Of a stretch of 37,113 bases of DNA, positions 1 through 10,876 are shown piece by piece. Position 1 is the first letter of the stretch; the number at the start of each line of letters is the position of its first letter. Origin of the DNA: Diphasiastrum complanatum (lineage: Eukaryota; Streptophyta; Lycopodiopsida; Lycopodiales; Lycopodiaceae). Position numbers and translations under genes: made by a program. Below the pieces are notes generated by a model. The model saw only the letters and a program-made list of their open reading frames with translations, had not been told where the DNA came from and did no database searches. The stretch is from contig MU835692.1 in NCBI GenBank assembly GCA_029204225.1, forward strand, positions 1 to 37,113, given 5' to 3'.

Positions 1-781
1 AAACACACATGTGTGGAGCCTGTTCCCATGTGTGAAAATAGTGTACTTGTCATGTACCATAATCATATAGGCTTGTACATATGATTTAATTCAAGTTCTA
101 GTGGCTAGAAAGGCCAAAAACTAGTATTCTAGACATATGACACATGGCAGCAATCTATTGATTGCATGAGCCACATCCTTTGGTTAGGTGTCATATCCCA
201 TGTGTAGAGGACAGCGCACATGTGTGGAATAAGCTGAAGTAGGCAAATTTTGACTTCTAGAAGATTTCCAAGTAGATCTCCATATAGAAGGAAAATGGAC
301 CAAAAGTGCTCAAAATAGAAGGTTTTGTCCAAGTGTCAGTTTTGCATGATGAATCATCATATGACACAGCACCTTCGCACATGTGGGATCATAGGGATGA
401 TCAGTACCACGAGCTCCCACTTAATGTATATATAGAGCCACATTTGGCCATAATCAATGTGAGACACCAATCTTGGTTTTGGAAGCAATTTTGAGTGATT
501 CTCTCCATTTGTCTACATTTGTTTTGATTGTTTTGAGGTTCTATCAATGTGTACTTGATTTTCAGGTTGGAGTCCGTACTCAAACAATGTTTCACATGTG
601 TGAAATCATAAAGTACACTTACGTTCAATTAATGATTGTTCTTGTTAGGATTTTGTGTCTAGAATTGATCTGGATTGATCTTAATCTGAAGTAGATTGAT
701 AGATCAAGTAATTCGACAGCCAATCCCTCTTGAGGATCAGATTAGGATCCACTCTTGGTCCTTTTTTGTACTTTTTCCACA
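1..781 (+). repeat. 5' LTR (left end outside window)
   Basis: This copy aligns with 4470-5248 from base 1. Visible differences are a T/C at 31, one extra base near 74, one substitution near 125, one A/G near 586 and a change in the T-run near 768. It has a TATA-type box TATATATA at 427-434, which would start the transcript near 460. It carries repeated CACATGTG palindromes. It ends TTTTTCCACA at 781, directly before the primer-binding site. Roughly 10 to 30 bases of the left end are missing, judging from the 3' copy. Confidence 0.88.
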
Positions 782-793
782 TGGTATCAGATC
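782..793 (+). other. Primer-binding site, initiator Met tRNA type
   Basis: TGGTATCAGATC starts at the base after the LTR terminus. Plant copia and many non-autonomous LTR elements use TGGTATCAGAGC, complementary to the 3' end of initiator Met tRNA. This copy matches the first ten bases and then diverges. Confidence 0.8.
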
Positions 794-2430
794 CTAGTAC
801 AAGAGGTTTTGTTGAAATTGATAGGGTTAATCCAAATCAATGCCAAAATTAGCAGTTTTTTGGAAACTAGTCAAATTTTGGGTAGCGAGTTGGATTTGAT
901 AGATATTCTCAAAATTTTTGGACCAGAACTTGTTGTGGGCTGTAGGAATCCTTTTCACACGTGTGAGGCCATACAGCTCTGGTTTTGGCTGAGAAAATTC
1001 AAAAATTTGTACAATTTGACTCACACACCCAATTTGAGAGATTTTTGGTGCAAAATCAAGCATTTTTCTATAGAGAATCTAATACCTTGATTAGTTCTTG
1101 GATTAGATCAGCCAAGAAATTAAATTTGAAGCTTGAAATAGGTGCATTAATTGATCATCTCTGATTTTTTGAGTGCATGTTGAAATTGAGACAGATTTTG
1201 CTAAAATCATAGGTTGAGTGATATGCAAGGTGAGAGGTTAAAATCCATTGTACCATCACTCTAGATTTGTTCAAGAGTGATAGGGTAAAGTTTAGAAACA
1301 TCAATTTTCCAGAAAACATCTTTGGATCTGTCCTCCAAGTGAAACCTTTGAGAGTTTCTAGTGCATATATTGCAAATCTTTTGTAGAATTTGACATAGAT
1401 TGGCTTAAATTGAGAGTTCTAGAAAAAGAGATTGAGATCCAAGTCACATGGGTCAACCCTACTCAATTTGTTTGAGTGATTGTAAGGTTTGAAAAGAGTC
1501 ATTAAGGTGTCTATGGCAAATGCGTAGAGAGAGATCCAATTTTCTAAGAGTTCCTTCCTTTGTAAAGGGCAAGATCTAGAAGCTCATTATGTGTTGTTAT
1601 TGGTGGAGAGTTTGTCTCTTCCTAGGTGATCAAATCTTTCTAAGTGGCATTAGCTCTTTGAAGCACAATATCTTATTGAGAAAAATCACAACTTTTGATT
1701 TTGATTTCATTCCAAGTCTTTAGAGGTAGAGTAATTGGTGGAATCCAATAGGGTGATTGAATCAATTTATTTGAGCAAAAATTGACATAGTATGTATGAA
1801 ACTCAAATTAGTTCTATTCAACTTTCTTTGTGAGAGTGTGAGTGTCAATTTGAGATCCCATTGGATGTCTAGAATGAGGAGGAGTCCATATTTGAGTATT
1901 CATGCATGGTTGAGATCTTTGTGAATCTCTAGTTGTCTAATTTTTTAAGCTTTGTGAAAAATTGGTGGTATAGTTTGTTGTCAAATCAAATCAAATTCAT
2001 TCTAAATTTCAAGTGTGAGGTTATTTGGGTCAAGAGTGAGTCCAAAAGAAGTGATTAAGTTTGATTTCATGTATTTGAAACAAAACCCATCTTTTGTTCA
2101 AGAATCTCAAGTGTTGAGAGAACTAGTCAAGTGAAAAGAAAAATCTAGGTGTCAAATCTTTTTCATATTCATTTCAACTTTCAAAAGAAAGAGTCATTGG
2201 TATTTGATGAGTCCAATAGGAGATTGGATTTGATTTCTTTAGTGATTTGATTCAAAGATTGTGTGCTTTTGTCTTAGTGATCAAAGCAAAGTTTCCAAGT
2301 GACTAGTCATTACTGTGAAGATTGATTCTTAGGTTTGTGAGCTAGATCTTTTGTAGATCCTTCTAGATTGTTGAAGATGTTCAAATCTAGTCTCTTGAAA
2401 GTCACAAATTACACTTGTAGAATCATATCA
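794..2430 (+). other. Non-coding leader of the LTR element
   Basis: AT-rich sequence with no frame longer than about 110 codons and no recognisable Gag N-terminus. It contains one 12-bp perfect palindrome with a G-box core (CACACGTGTG, 956-965) that resembles the LTR palindromes. The GAGTCCAA-like and TTTGATTT-like phrases scattered here look like decayed repeats. I see nothing else I can name. Confidence 0.5.
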
Positions 2431-2439
2431 CAGGTTTTT

Positions 2440-3016
2440 ATTCACATGGCATCAATAGGTGGCATCCTATTGAAGGAAAGAAAGGATCCTGAGTGCAACC
2501 TTTGTGGCAAGAGAGGATATTTTTTTTTCAAGATGCTACAAAAAGAAGACCAGTCCATCCAAGGAGAACCAAAGCAAGGGGGGCGAGGTGAAGGATGGAG
2601 CTTCAAGTTCAAAATGCAAATACAAGAAGGACAAGTCCAAGGAAAGGTGTTTCCTTTGTGGAAAGGTGAATGAGGCTTGGAGTCTCACAAGGACTTGCAA
2701 GATTTGTCTTCAAGAGTCCATAACAACACATGTCAAATCTTTTGAAATTTTTAATTTGGAAGTGCATTGTTTGGTTCAAGATGCAAAGATAGATGTCACT
2801 TTCATGAAAGTAACTTGGATTTATTTTATGTCCTTGGAAAGTATTTTGCTTGGAACTTTAGATAAGTTCAAACTTATTGTTATTATCCAAGAGAAATCAA
2901 TCAAGAATAAGGAGCAATCACAAATGAAAATAGTTTCATTTATGCTCTCATCTCAACTTATGAAAAACCATTTTGCTTTGAAGAGATTTTTGTATCTCAA
3001 AGGCAATACTAGCTGA
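2440..3016 (+). pseudogene. Decayed Gag nucleocapsid (zinc knuckle) region
   Basis: The frame from 2368 carries a CNLCGKRGY string (codons about 2496-2522). The frame from 2504, one base shifted, continues with a cysteine and a Lys/Ser-rich tail, then a second CFLCGK string near 2647. Together they resemble two CCHC zinc knuckles (CX2CX4HX4C) from a retrotransposon Gag, which bind genomic RNA. The first has Tyr where His is expected, and a run of eight T (2521-2528) marks the frameshift. The second keeps only its CX2C half. No capsid part is recognisable upstream. The downstream 90 residues match nothing I know, and part of them (2930-3005) is the decayed first copy of a duplicated module. 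Confidence 0.55.
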
Positions 3017-4170
3017 GTGTAATGCCTTAAAAGATAGCAAATATGTTTTCCTTGTAAGCTTACATTAGTTATGAAGTCAAGGAAATGGAAATGTCTTCAT
3101 AATGTAGGATTTTTTGGTTTCAATAGATCATGAATGATGTGTTCATTCATAAAGATGAAAATTGTATGTTTTCAATCCTAAAGGCAAGTTGTAAACTTCT
3201 TATGAGAATAAGTGAAGCATCCAAAGTGGACACTTATATCCATAAGCAAGTAGTTAGCCTTATTGAGATGGAGATATCTTTTGATTTCAATATTGGAAAA
3301 ATCATGCCAAGTTGTGGTGATTTTTGTACTTATGTTTCTAGCATAAGTAATCTTGATAATCATAGGAAGTGCATATTGAATAGTCATACTTGTTGTGATC
3401 ATTATGAGACATGGAGGTCTCGGATTTCCATAAAAAAGGAGCACCATGAAGAGGATCTTAAGGAGTCATCTCAAGGTTCAAATGTGCCAAGGATTGAGGA
3501 GGAGAATCCTTCTCAAGGTTCAAGTGTGCCAAGGATTGAGGAGGAGAGACCTTCTCAAGTTGTGATTCCAAAAAGAAACTCAAGAAATATGGTTGAGTCC
3601 ATGTGGCTCACATTTCAAGGGAAAGAGGAGCATATCTCATGTGGTATACATCACATACTTACTTCTCTTATGTCATTTGATAAATCAATTTGCTTTAGTG
3701 AGATCATTGCGTCTCAAAATTGGAGTAAAACCATACTAGTTGAGTATGAAGAATCTCTTGAGAACATAGATGATGTTTTTAAAAGGTTGAAATTGATTTT
3801 AAATCAATTAGAAAGAAAATGGTTATTTCATCAAATGTATGCTCTTAAGTCATGTAAGAGCAAAAGTGATTTGTTCACTCATAGTTTGAAAATTGGTATT
3901 GAGGCAAATTGTAAACTCTTTATGAGAGTAAGTGAATCATCTTCTAAAGACACTTATCTCCATAATGAAGTATTTAGCCTCATTGGATCTGAGATTAGCA
4001 TGGTAAACAAGCATGGAGATATGATGCAAACACTTTGTTATTATAGCATGCATAGTCTTGCCAATCTGGATGAGTCTAATTCTCTAGATCATGGTAACAT
4101 GATGGTAGATCTTTGTGATCCTAATAGATCAAGAAGAAATCTTTATTTTCTCATGAAGGAGCATGCACAT
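2870..4170 (+). repeat. About 720-bp imperfect tandem duplication
   Basis: Two anchors give the same offset: TTGCTTT context at 2973 versus 3690 (717), and GCAAGTTGTAAACTTCT at 3184 versus the similar stretch at 3904 (720). The first copy spans roughly 2870-3480 and the second 3590-4170. Only the second copy is fully open. The first has stops and a frame change near 3000-3130. Confidence 0.6.
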
Positions 4171-4176
4171 GTATAA
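3130..4176 (+). CDS. Unknown 348-residue ORF inside the LTR element
   Basis: This is the longest open frame of the element and I do not recognise its family. Residues about 12-76 and 256-312 are diverged copies of one module: CKLLMRISEASKVDTYIHKQ in the first corresponds to CKLFMRVSESSSKDTYLHNE in the second. Between them, residues about 114-141 hold two tandem copies of a 14-residue Ser/Pro/acidic motif (SQGS-VPRIEEE). The residues 175-196 region has a decayed counterpart near 2938-3005 in another frame. The ORF therefore spans most of a roughly 720-bp tandem duplication. No membrane segment, protease or polymerase motif is visible. The start ATG at 3130 is simply the first in frame. It could be a captured host fragment, a diverged Gag piece, or chance-open repeat DNA. 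Confidence 0.45.
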   Translation: MNDVFIHKDENCMFSILKASCKLLMRISEASKVDTYIHKQVVSLIEMEISFDFNIGKIMPSCGDFCTYVSSISNLDNHRKCILNSHTCCDHYETWRSRISIKKEHHEEDLKESSQGSNVPRIEEENPSQGSSVPRIEEERPSQVVIPKRNSRNMVESMWLTFQGKEEHISCGIHHILTSLMSFDKSICFSEIIASQNWSKTILVEYEESLENIDDVFKRLKLILNQLERKWLFHQMYALKSCKSKSDLFTHSLKIGIEANCKLFMRVSESSSKDTYLHNEVFSLIGSEISMVNKHGDMMQTLCYYSMHSLANLDESNSLDHGNMMVDLCDPNRSRRNLYFLMKEHAHV

Positions 4177-4459
4177 AGAGCAAGCCTCAAGGTCAAGCAT
4201 CTACATGAAAATTGGAAGGAATCAATTTTGGAGGTGCTAGGATGGTGCAAAGCTCTCAAGCTCATCAAAGATGTCAGCATCAAAGAAGCACTATCATGGA
4301 TATGGTGATTTCAGATCAACATCAAGCTCACTGGCTGATCTTCACACCTTTTGAACCAGCAAAGACCAATTCAGCCCATGGAGTCAAGTTCAAGATCATC
4401 ATGTTTTCCATCAAGCTATGAAAAATGCAAAAATAGGCTTGGTAGAGGCCAAAAATCTT

Positions 4460-5248
4460 GTATATAGATAAACACACATGTGTGGAGCCTGTTCCCATGC
4501 GTGAAAATAGTGTACTTGTCATGTACCATAATCATATAGGCTGTACATATGATTTAATTCAAGTTCTAGTGGCTAGAAAGGCCAAAAACTAGTTTTCTAG
4601 ACATATGACACATGGCAGCAATCTATTGATTGCATGAGCCACATCCTTTGGTTAGGTGTCATATCCCATGTGTAGAGGACAGCGCACATGTGTGGAATAA
4701 GCTGAAGTAGGCAAATTTTGACTTCTAGAAGATTTCCAAGTAGATCTCCATATAGAAGGAAAATGGACCAAAAGTGCTCAAAATAGAAGGTTTTGTCCAA
4801 GTGTCAGTTTTGCATGATGAATCATCATATGACACAGCACCTTCGCACATGTGGGATCATAGGGATGATCAGTACCACGAGCTCCCACTTAATGTATATA
4901 TAGAGCCACATTTGGCCATAATCAATGTGAGACACCAATCTTGGTTTTGGAAGCAATTTTGAGTGATTCTCTCCATTTGTCTACATTTGTTTTGATTGTT
5001 TTGAGGTTCTATCAATGTGTACTTGATTTTCAGGTTGGAGTCCGTACTCAGACAATGTTTCACATGTGTGAAATCATAAAGTACACTTACGTTCAATTAA
5101 TGATTGTTCTTGTTAGGATTTTGTGTCTAGAATTGATCTGGATTGATCTTAATCTGAAGTAGATTGATAGATCAAGTAATTCGACAGCCAATCCCTCTTG
5201 AGGATCAGATTAGGATCCACTCTTGGTCCTTTTTATACTTTTTCCACA
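4460..5248 (+). repeat. 3' LTR
   Basis: The copy aligns with 1-781 and ends in ACA at 5246-5248. The start is set at TGT (4460-4462) because this gives the usual TGT...ACA ends. A TGG at 4440 is an alternative start. No strong polypurine tract precedes it. The base after the end is G, with GATCT as the candidate 5-base target site. Confidence 0.85.
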
Positions 5249-6482
5249 GATCTCAGATTCATCCGATGGTGGGTTCCAAGTGATTGGATCTTGCTTATAC
5301 AGTAAGATGCAGTCTGGATCTTCAAGGATCTGATTGATTTGATCGGCCGGAATGAATTTTAGGTCTTTTACGGTGGTTTTTCCTTTCTACGAGGGTTAAC
5401 TTGTGCGAGGGTTGGCTGTGCGAGGGTTCTTTAGCTTTAATATCTTTCAGATCTCTGGGAAGTAACTCTCGCAAGCTTCACAGTAGCTGGATTTAGGCCA
5501 GATCTCACTATAGAATTCTCTACGAGAGTTAACTCTCGCAAGAAGTGAAAATTTCACTGTCTGTGAGGGTTCAGAATCACTTTTTGTGCTTGATGTTCAC
5601 CAGATATTCATACTAACTCTCACAGGCTTCATCCCTGATGTATTTTGACATTCTAAATCAATTGAGAGGGTCTGCGAGAGTTCTTACTAGAACGATTTGC
5701 TGGATCTTCACTTTTTAGTGATTTTTTAGCACTTAAATCCAATTTTCTACTCACTGGAATCAAACTAACTCTCGAAAACTCTTCTGTGTCCTGCTCTCAC
5801 TGAGATGAAACTTCAAAATCCTCTGCGAGAGTTCTTGACCACTGGAATTGAAAATTTCGCTGTCTGCGAGGGTTCATTGGTACTTTCCCGTCTTTTCTTC
5901 ACTGGGAACTCTTGCACATGCACTTATACATCAATCTAACTCTCGCAAGTTTCTATGTGTCCTGGTCTCACTGAGATGGAATTTTAGAGGGCTCTGCGAG
6001 AGTTCTTATGAAGATTTGAATTTTTTTTGGATTTTTTCAAGGGTTTTTTGAATTTTTTTTATGATTTTTCTTTGATTTTTACAATCTGCTTGGAACTAAC
6101 TCTCGCAAGCTTCTATGCAGGTCTGGGACAGTACCCTGGAGTTGCTGCCAATCATGCAACGCTTAATTCTCACTGATTCTGGAGATATAAAAATTTGATG
6201 AGTTCTTTTTGGTTCTTTTTTCCTCCAAAATGCTGATTGGTGTGTTTTTTGAGTTTTTTGGATGATTGGTTTGGGTTTCAAGCCCTTAGAGGTTGTTCAG
6301 GGCCTCCTCTACCCTCTCACATCTCCTCCGCTAGCTGTGAACAGTCCAAACAAAAAAAAATACAGAAAACTAACTCTAAACTCCCAAAAATCTACCTAAA
6401 CTACTCTAAAAAACAAGAAAATAGCTAAAATACAGCTAAACTAGTTAGTGAAAACCTATCCCTATCCCCAGCAACGGCGCCA
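5249..6482 (-). mobile_element. Ty3/gypsy element, 5' leader (truncated)
   Basis: On the - strand this follows the LTR 6484-7304. It starts with TGGCGCCGTTGCTGGGG (6482 down to 6466), which matches the primer-binding site of plant Athila/Tat-type Ty3/gypsy elements. The following 1.2 kb has no coding capacity I can recognise. It is full of a repeated motif, AACTCTCGCAAG and its reverse complement, from about 5390 to 6120. It stops at 5249 where the other retrotransposon begins, so the remainder may lie left of the window. Confidence 0.65.
6466..6482 (-). other. Primer-binding site, Athila/Tat gypsy type
   Basis: Read on the - strand, the 17 bases are TGGCGCCGTTGCTGGGG. The known plant gypsy form is TGGCGCCGTTGCCGGGG, so there is one difference. 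One base separates it from the LTR end. Confidence 0.75.
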
Positions 6483-6483
6483 C

Positions 6484-7304
6484 TGTGGGGTCGAAGATCT
6501 CTCGTAGTGTAGCCCTTCCACCTATCAACAAAGGTTGGATAACTGGATAGGTGCCTAATTATGCATAGATGCTACTTTTAGTTAATTTCCTACTTTCTCT
6601 CTTAACTCTACTCACCACTATACTACTCCTCTTTAACTCTACTCCTCTACACTAACATTCATCATGGTTTCGGTTGAAGAGAAGGAATGTAGAAAAAGAG
6701 ATTGAGAAGGGAAGAGAAAGAGAGAGATAGAGAGTGAGGGTGGAGGTTAGCTCAAATGCTTCTTATGCTTGCTAATGGAAAAACATTCACTATGGCAAAC
6801 AATAAACATGAAAATAGAAAGCAATGGAAAACACAATCAAGAGCAATAGCAAGTAGTGAATAGCAAATGAGAATGCTTCTCTTCCAAAAATGGTAGAGTT
6901 TCCTCCTTCTCATTAAGCATGAAAATAGTGTACAAATGGTGTCTTTTTATAAAATGGAGAAGGCCCTTGCCCCTCAATCTTATTGGCTAATATTTACAAT
7001 GATCCTATCCATTCATCTTGGACCCAACTTGATCCAAGTGTTCACAAAAAGTACATTAGAAATCACAAGATTCATGTGAGTCCCAATTTGGACCCAACTC
7101 TAAAAAGTGATCTCTAAGTTTAAAAATGACATTGGGCCTCTAGTTTTATTTTAATTCCAATGCCCAAGTCAAGTTTATTTTATTTACAACTCTAATTGCG
7201 TGCTCATTGGGCCATGGGCTTATACAAACAGGATGCCATGCCCTCGCAACACATTTTATTAGAGGATTTTATTTATTTACACTTTGTTGGAAATACCCTC
7301 AACA
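6484..7304 (-). repeat. Ty3/gypsy LTR
   Basis: On the - strand it starts TGTTGAGGG (7304) and ends CCCCACA (6484), beside the primer-binding site. A TATA-type box TATAAAAAG lies at 6951-6943 on the - strand, which places the transcription start near 6915. No second copy of this LTR is in the window. The right flank AACCT (7305-7309) would be one half of a target-site duplication. The start is inferred from TG/CA ends, not from a pair. Confidence 0.6.
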
Positions 7305-8045
7305 AACCTCTCAACCAAATATTGTTGTGATCAGAGCGGACTTCGGAGGCAGCCATATAGGAGTTGATTCCACGCATTCGGACAACATTTGTTTTTGTTT
7401 TTCATTATGCTCTTTGCTCTAGCTACTGAACCCATTTGCCATAACATAATAATTGGGTGAAAAGTCCAGATCTGATGAAATTGGGGTGTGTTTGTTGTGG
7501 GTATGCAGTATCTTAGCTTGCACATCACATGGTGGGCGTTTTTGGGTGATTCAATCTCCAGTGGAAAGGAACTTTTCACGGTCAAGCAATCTGTTGTGTT
7601 TTAGTTAGAGACTTTTCTGGATGTATTCCTTGCTCACAATGTTGGAGTGCCCACAATGAATGTTGTAATGGTAGATCATAGCATGTTTGGTGCTAGAAGT
7701 TCGCAATCCTTTGAGGTTTCTGTTTTGGCCAACTGTGGAGCTTGATTAGGACTACAAATTGTCTTCATATGAGCTATCCAAGGAATTTTCAACTGACACA
7801 CAATGAAACAAAATAGTGCAGATGTTATGATGGACATAAAGCCTTCGCTTCTGCGGGATGGATTGTTATTGAGGAATTAGAGAATGTAGAAGAGGAATTT
7901 AGGCGCCATAAGGAAGAATGGTTTGTGCATTGTTTTCATTTTTTTTTTCTGTTTTTGTGTGGCTCAAGTATGTCATTTTTATTTTTATTTTTCTATTATT
8001 GTGTGACTCAAGTATGTTGTAACAGTGGCTGGATTGTCTCAATCA
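7305..8045. other. Unassigned stretch with a weak coding-like frame
   Basis: No gene is recognised. From 7817 to 8170 one + frame is open for 118 codons after a TAG at 7814-7816. It begins just before TGCAG/A (a possible splice acceptor at 7820) and includes ELENVEEEFRRHKEEWF, which reads like real protein, before running into T-rich low-complexity sequence. This may be a fragment of a decayed exon. No partner exon was found. Confidence 0.25.
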
Positions 8046-8410
8046 GTGTCCGAATTGTGTGTTTCGTTTTCATTCAGTCATTTTATGGAGTATTTAGTCC
8101 GAGCCGCGTTGGATGCTATGCTCCAAATTCTAAATTGACAACTAAAAGAATGGATTTGCCATCATTTTAATATTTAAAACTAAAATAATGTGTCTGAGTT
8201 ATCCATTTTGTTATGATTTGGGCATTTTACAGAATCTCAGTTGAATTGGATTTTGTGCTTCAAAATAAGTAAGTAGTAGATTGGATATGCCATTGCTTCT
8301 AATATCTACATCCAAGATTATGTGTCTGAGTTGTTTGTTTTGTTTTCATTTAGCCATTCTTTGGAGTTTTTTGTTTGAGTTGAATTGGATGCAGTGCTCA
8401 AAATTCGACT
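8046..8410 (+). repeat. Degenerate 132-143 bp tandem repeat, about 2.7 copies
   Basis: The phrase TGTGTCTGAGTT and the following TTTTGTT-TCATTTAG-CATT-T block recur at about 8046, 8189 and 8321. The GAGTTGAATTGGATG-AGTGCTC block recurs behind each. The copies differ at many positions, so the array is old. Confidence 0.6.
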
Positions 8411-8636
8411 GTGCAAGTCAAAAATATTATGGAATATCATCAATAACAAGTTTTATTTATGTAAGTACAAATTTACATTAAGTAATGGCAATCAATTTGT
8501 TGTCAGTTTTCGCTCTTTTCCAAAGAATTGTCATTAGAGCTGAGTAAAAAACAGCGTATACACTGTTTACGAAGTTTTCCAAAGGATGGAATTTTTTAAA
8601 TGACTCGAATTTGCTCTAGACTCAATTTTTTTTTGG

Positions 8637-9430
8637 AAAAATTCAAGTCTTTGAAAAAATTCGAGTCCTTGGGAAAATTTGAGGCTTCAGAAAAATTCGA
8701 GTCTTATAAAATTTGACTTAATAGTACAAAGGGTCCTTCGATCTTTCAAAAAAATTTGAGTTGACAGTTCAAGTCTTTGGAAAAATTAGAGTCTCTAAAA
8801 AGATTCAATTTTTTGAAAAAAAAAAAAAGAATCTTTCAAAAAATTCGAATCGTTGGAAAAATTCGTATTTTTGAAAAACTTCGTGTCATTTGAAAAATTC
8901 GATTCTTTGGAAAAATTTGAGTCTTTGAAAAATTCGATTTATTGAAAAAATTCAAGTCATTGGAAAAATTTGATTCTTTGAAAAAAAAATTCGAGTCTTT
9001 CGAACAACTCAATCCTTTAGAAAAATTCAAGTCATTTGAAAAATTCGATCATTTGAAAAAATTCAAGTCTTTGAAAAAAATTTGAGTCACTTGAAAAATT
9101 CGATCCTTTAGAAAAATTTGAGTCGTTCAAAAAATTCGAGTTGTTCCAAAAATTTGAGTCTTTCCAAAACTGCAAGTCTTCGAAAAAATTCGAGTCTTTT
9201 GAACGATTTAAGTCTGGAAAAATTTGAGTCATTGGAAAAATTCGAGTCTTTCCAAAAAAAATTCAAGCCGTTCCAAAAATTCGAGTTTTCTGAAAAATTT
9301 GACTCTTTCGAAAAAATTTGAGTCTTTCAGAAAATTTCAAGTCATCGAAAAACTTCGAGTCTTCGAAAAAATTTGAGTCGTTCCAAAAATTCGAGTCGTT
9401 CCCAAAAATTCGAGTGTTTGGAAAAATTTG
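8637..9430 (+). repeat. Degenerate about 15-bp minisatellite (copy A)
   Basis: The unit is approximately GAGTCTTTGGAAAAATTC with variable length around 15 bases, repeated some fifty times with many changes. Because most units are multiples of three, both strands stay partly open. The + strand reads KFESLEK-like peptides and the - strand reads DSNFFKD-like peptides. I treat these frames as by-products of the repeat, not as genes. Confidence 0.8.
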
Positions 9431-9936
9431 ACCCCAATAGCCTCCTCTACTCCACCCCATTTTTTTCCTCCTCCTCTAGCCCACTCACACTTAGACACAC
9501 ACATCCATAGTGAAAGAAAGAACAAACATGTGGATTTCAATTTTAGATTTTGAAAAGCTCAATATATAGTTCCAAGCGTAAGATGATATTATTTGAGGAT
9601 TTAGAATGGTATGTTCACATTAGCTCTTTTGTATCCTTGTAGAAGTTGACATGTTTATGCATCTCCTATGTGCATAAATGTTTGGAAGGCATGTCTAACT
9701 AACAAATAGGCCTTATAATTAGATCAAATTGTAGCTTATTGTCATTTGCAATTATATATAACCTTGGTCAAAATCACTTGGAGGTAGATAATAGAATGAT
9801 GTAATTTTAAAGCTTAAGAAGAACGTATAACATATAGGACAATATATACTAATTTTATTACTTCCCTTGTTATGGGTACTTTGTAGACATTAATAGCGAT
9901 GTGTTTAATGGTCCTACGGGTACGTCGTAGATGTTG

Positions 9937-10548
<612 letters not shown>

Positions 10549-10876
10549 TTGATTAGCATCATATTCATCAAAACCATTATCTTCAAAAATTATTTTTGGA
10601 GAATTGTCTCCTATATTCACATTATAAATAACATGTAATAAAAATATGCAACAATACCAAATAAGCATAGGGGGTGCAAAAAATATCTTGGATAGTTTCA
10701 GGAAGCTCAAAAAGGAAAAAAAAACATGATGCAAATTATACAATGGTTGAATGCAAATCTTCAAGGAGCGCCTGTGTTTTGAGGAGATGCAGACCTCGGG
10801 TCATTGGGAGTTTTTGGTTGAATTCTTGAGGAGCGCTTGTGTTTCAGGGAGATCAAATCTCGAGTCATTTGGAGCT

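Larger units (their letters stand above)
1..5248 (+). mobile_element. Non-autonomous LTR retrotransposon (LARD-like)
   Basis: Two near-identical direct repeats (1-781 and about 4460-5248) flank about 3.7 kb. The upstream copy ends in CA at 780-781 and is followed at once by TGGTATCAGATC, which matches the plant initiator-Met-tRNA primer-binding site over its first ten bases. I see no protease, integrase or reverse transcriptase between the repeats, only Gag-like zinc-knuckle remnants (about 2500-2700) and an unknown ORF (3130-4176). A long LTR pair with a polymerase-free interior fits the LARD class, which would need enzymes in trans. The LTRs differ at only about five or six places over 780 bases, so the insertion is recent. 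The left end lies just before base 1, so no target-site duplication can be checked. Confidence 0.85.

Noticed and set aside
8637-9430. CRISPR-like array (regular short repeats)
   Set aside because: No unique spacers, variable units and a plant context. It is a degenerate minisatellite.
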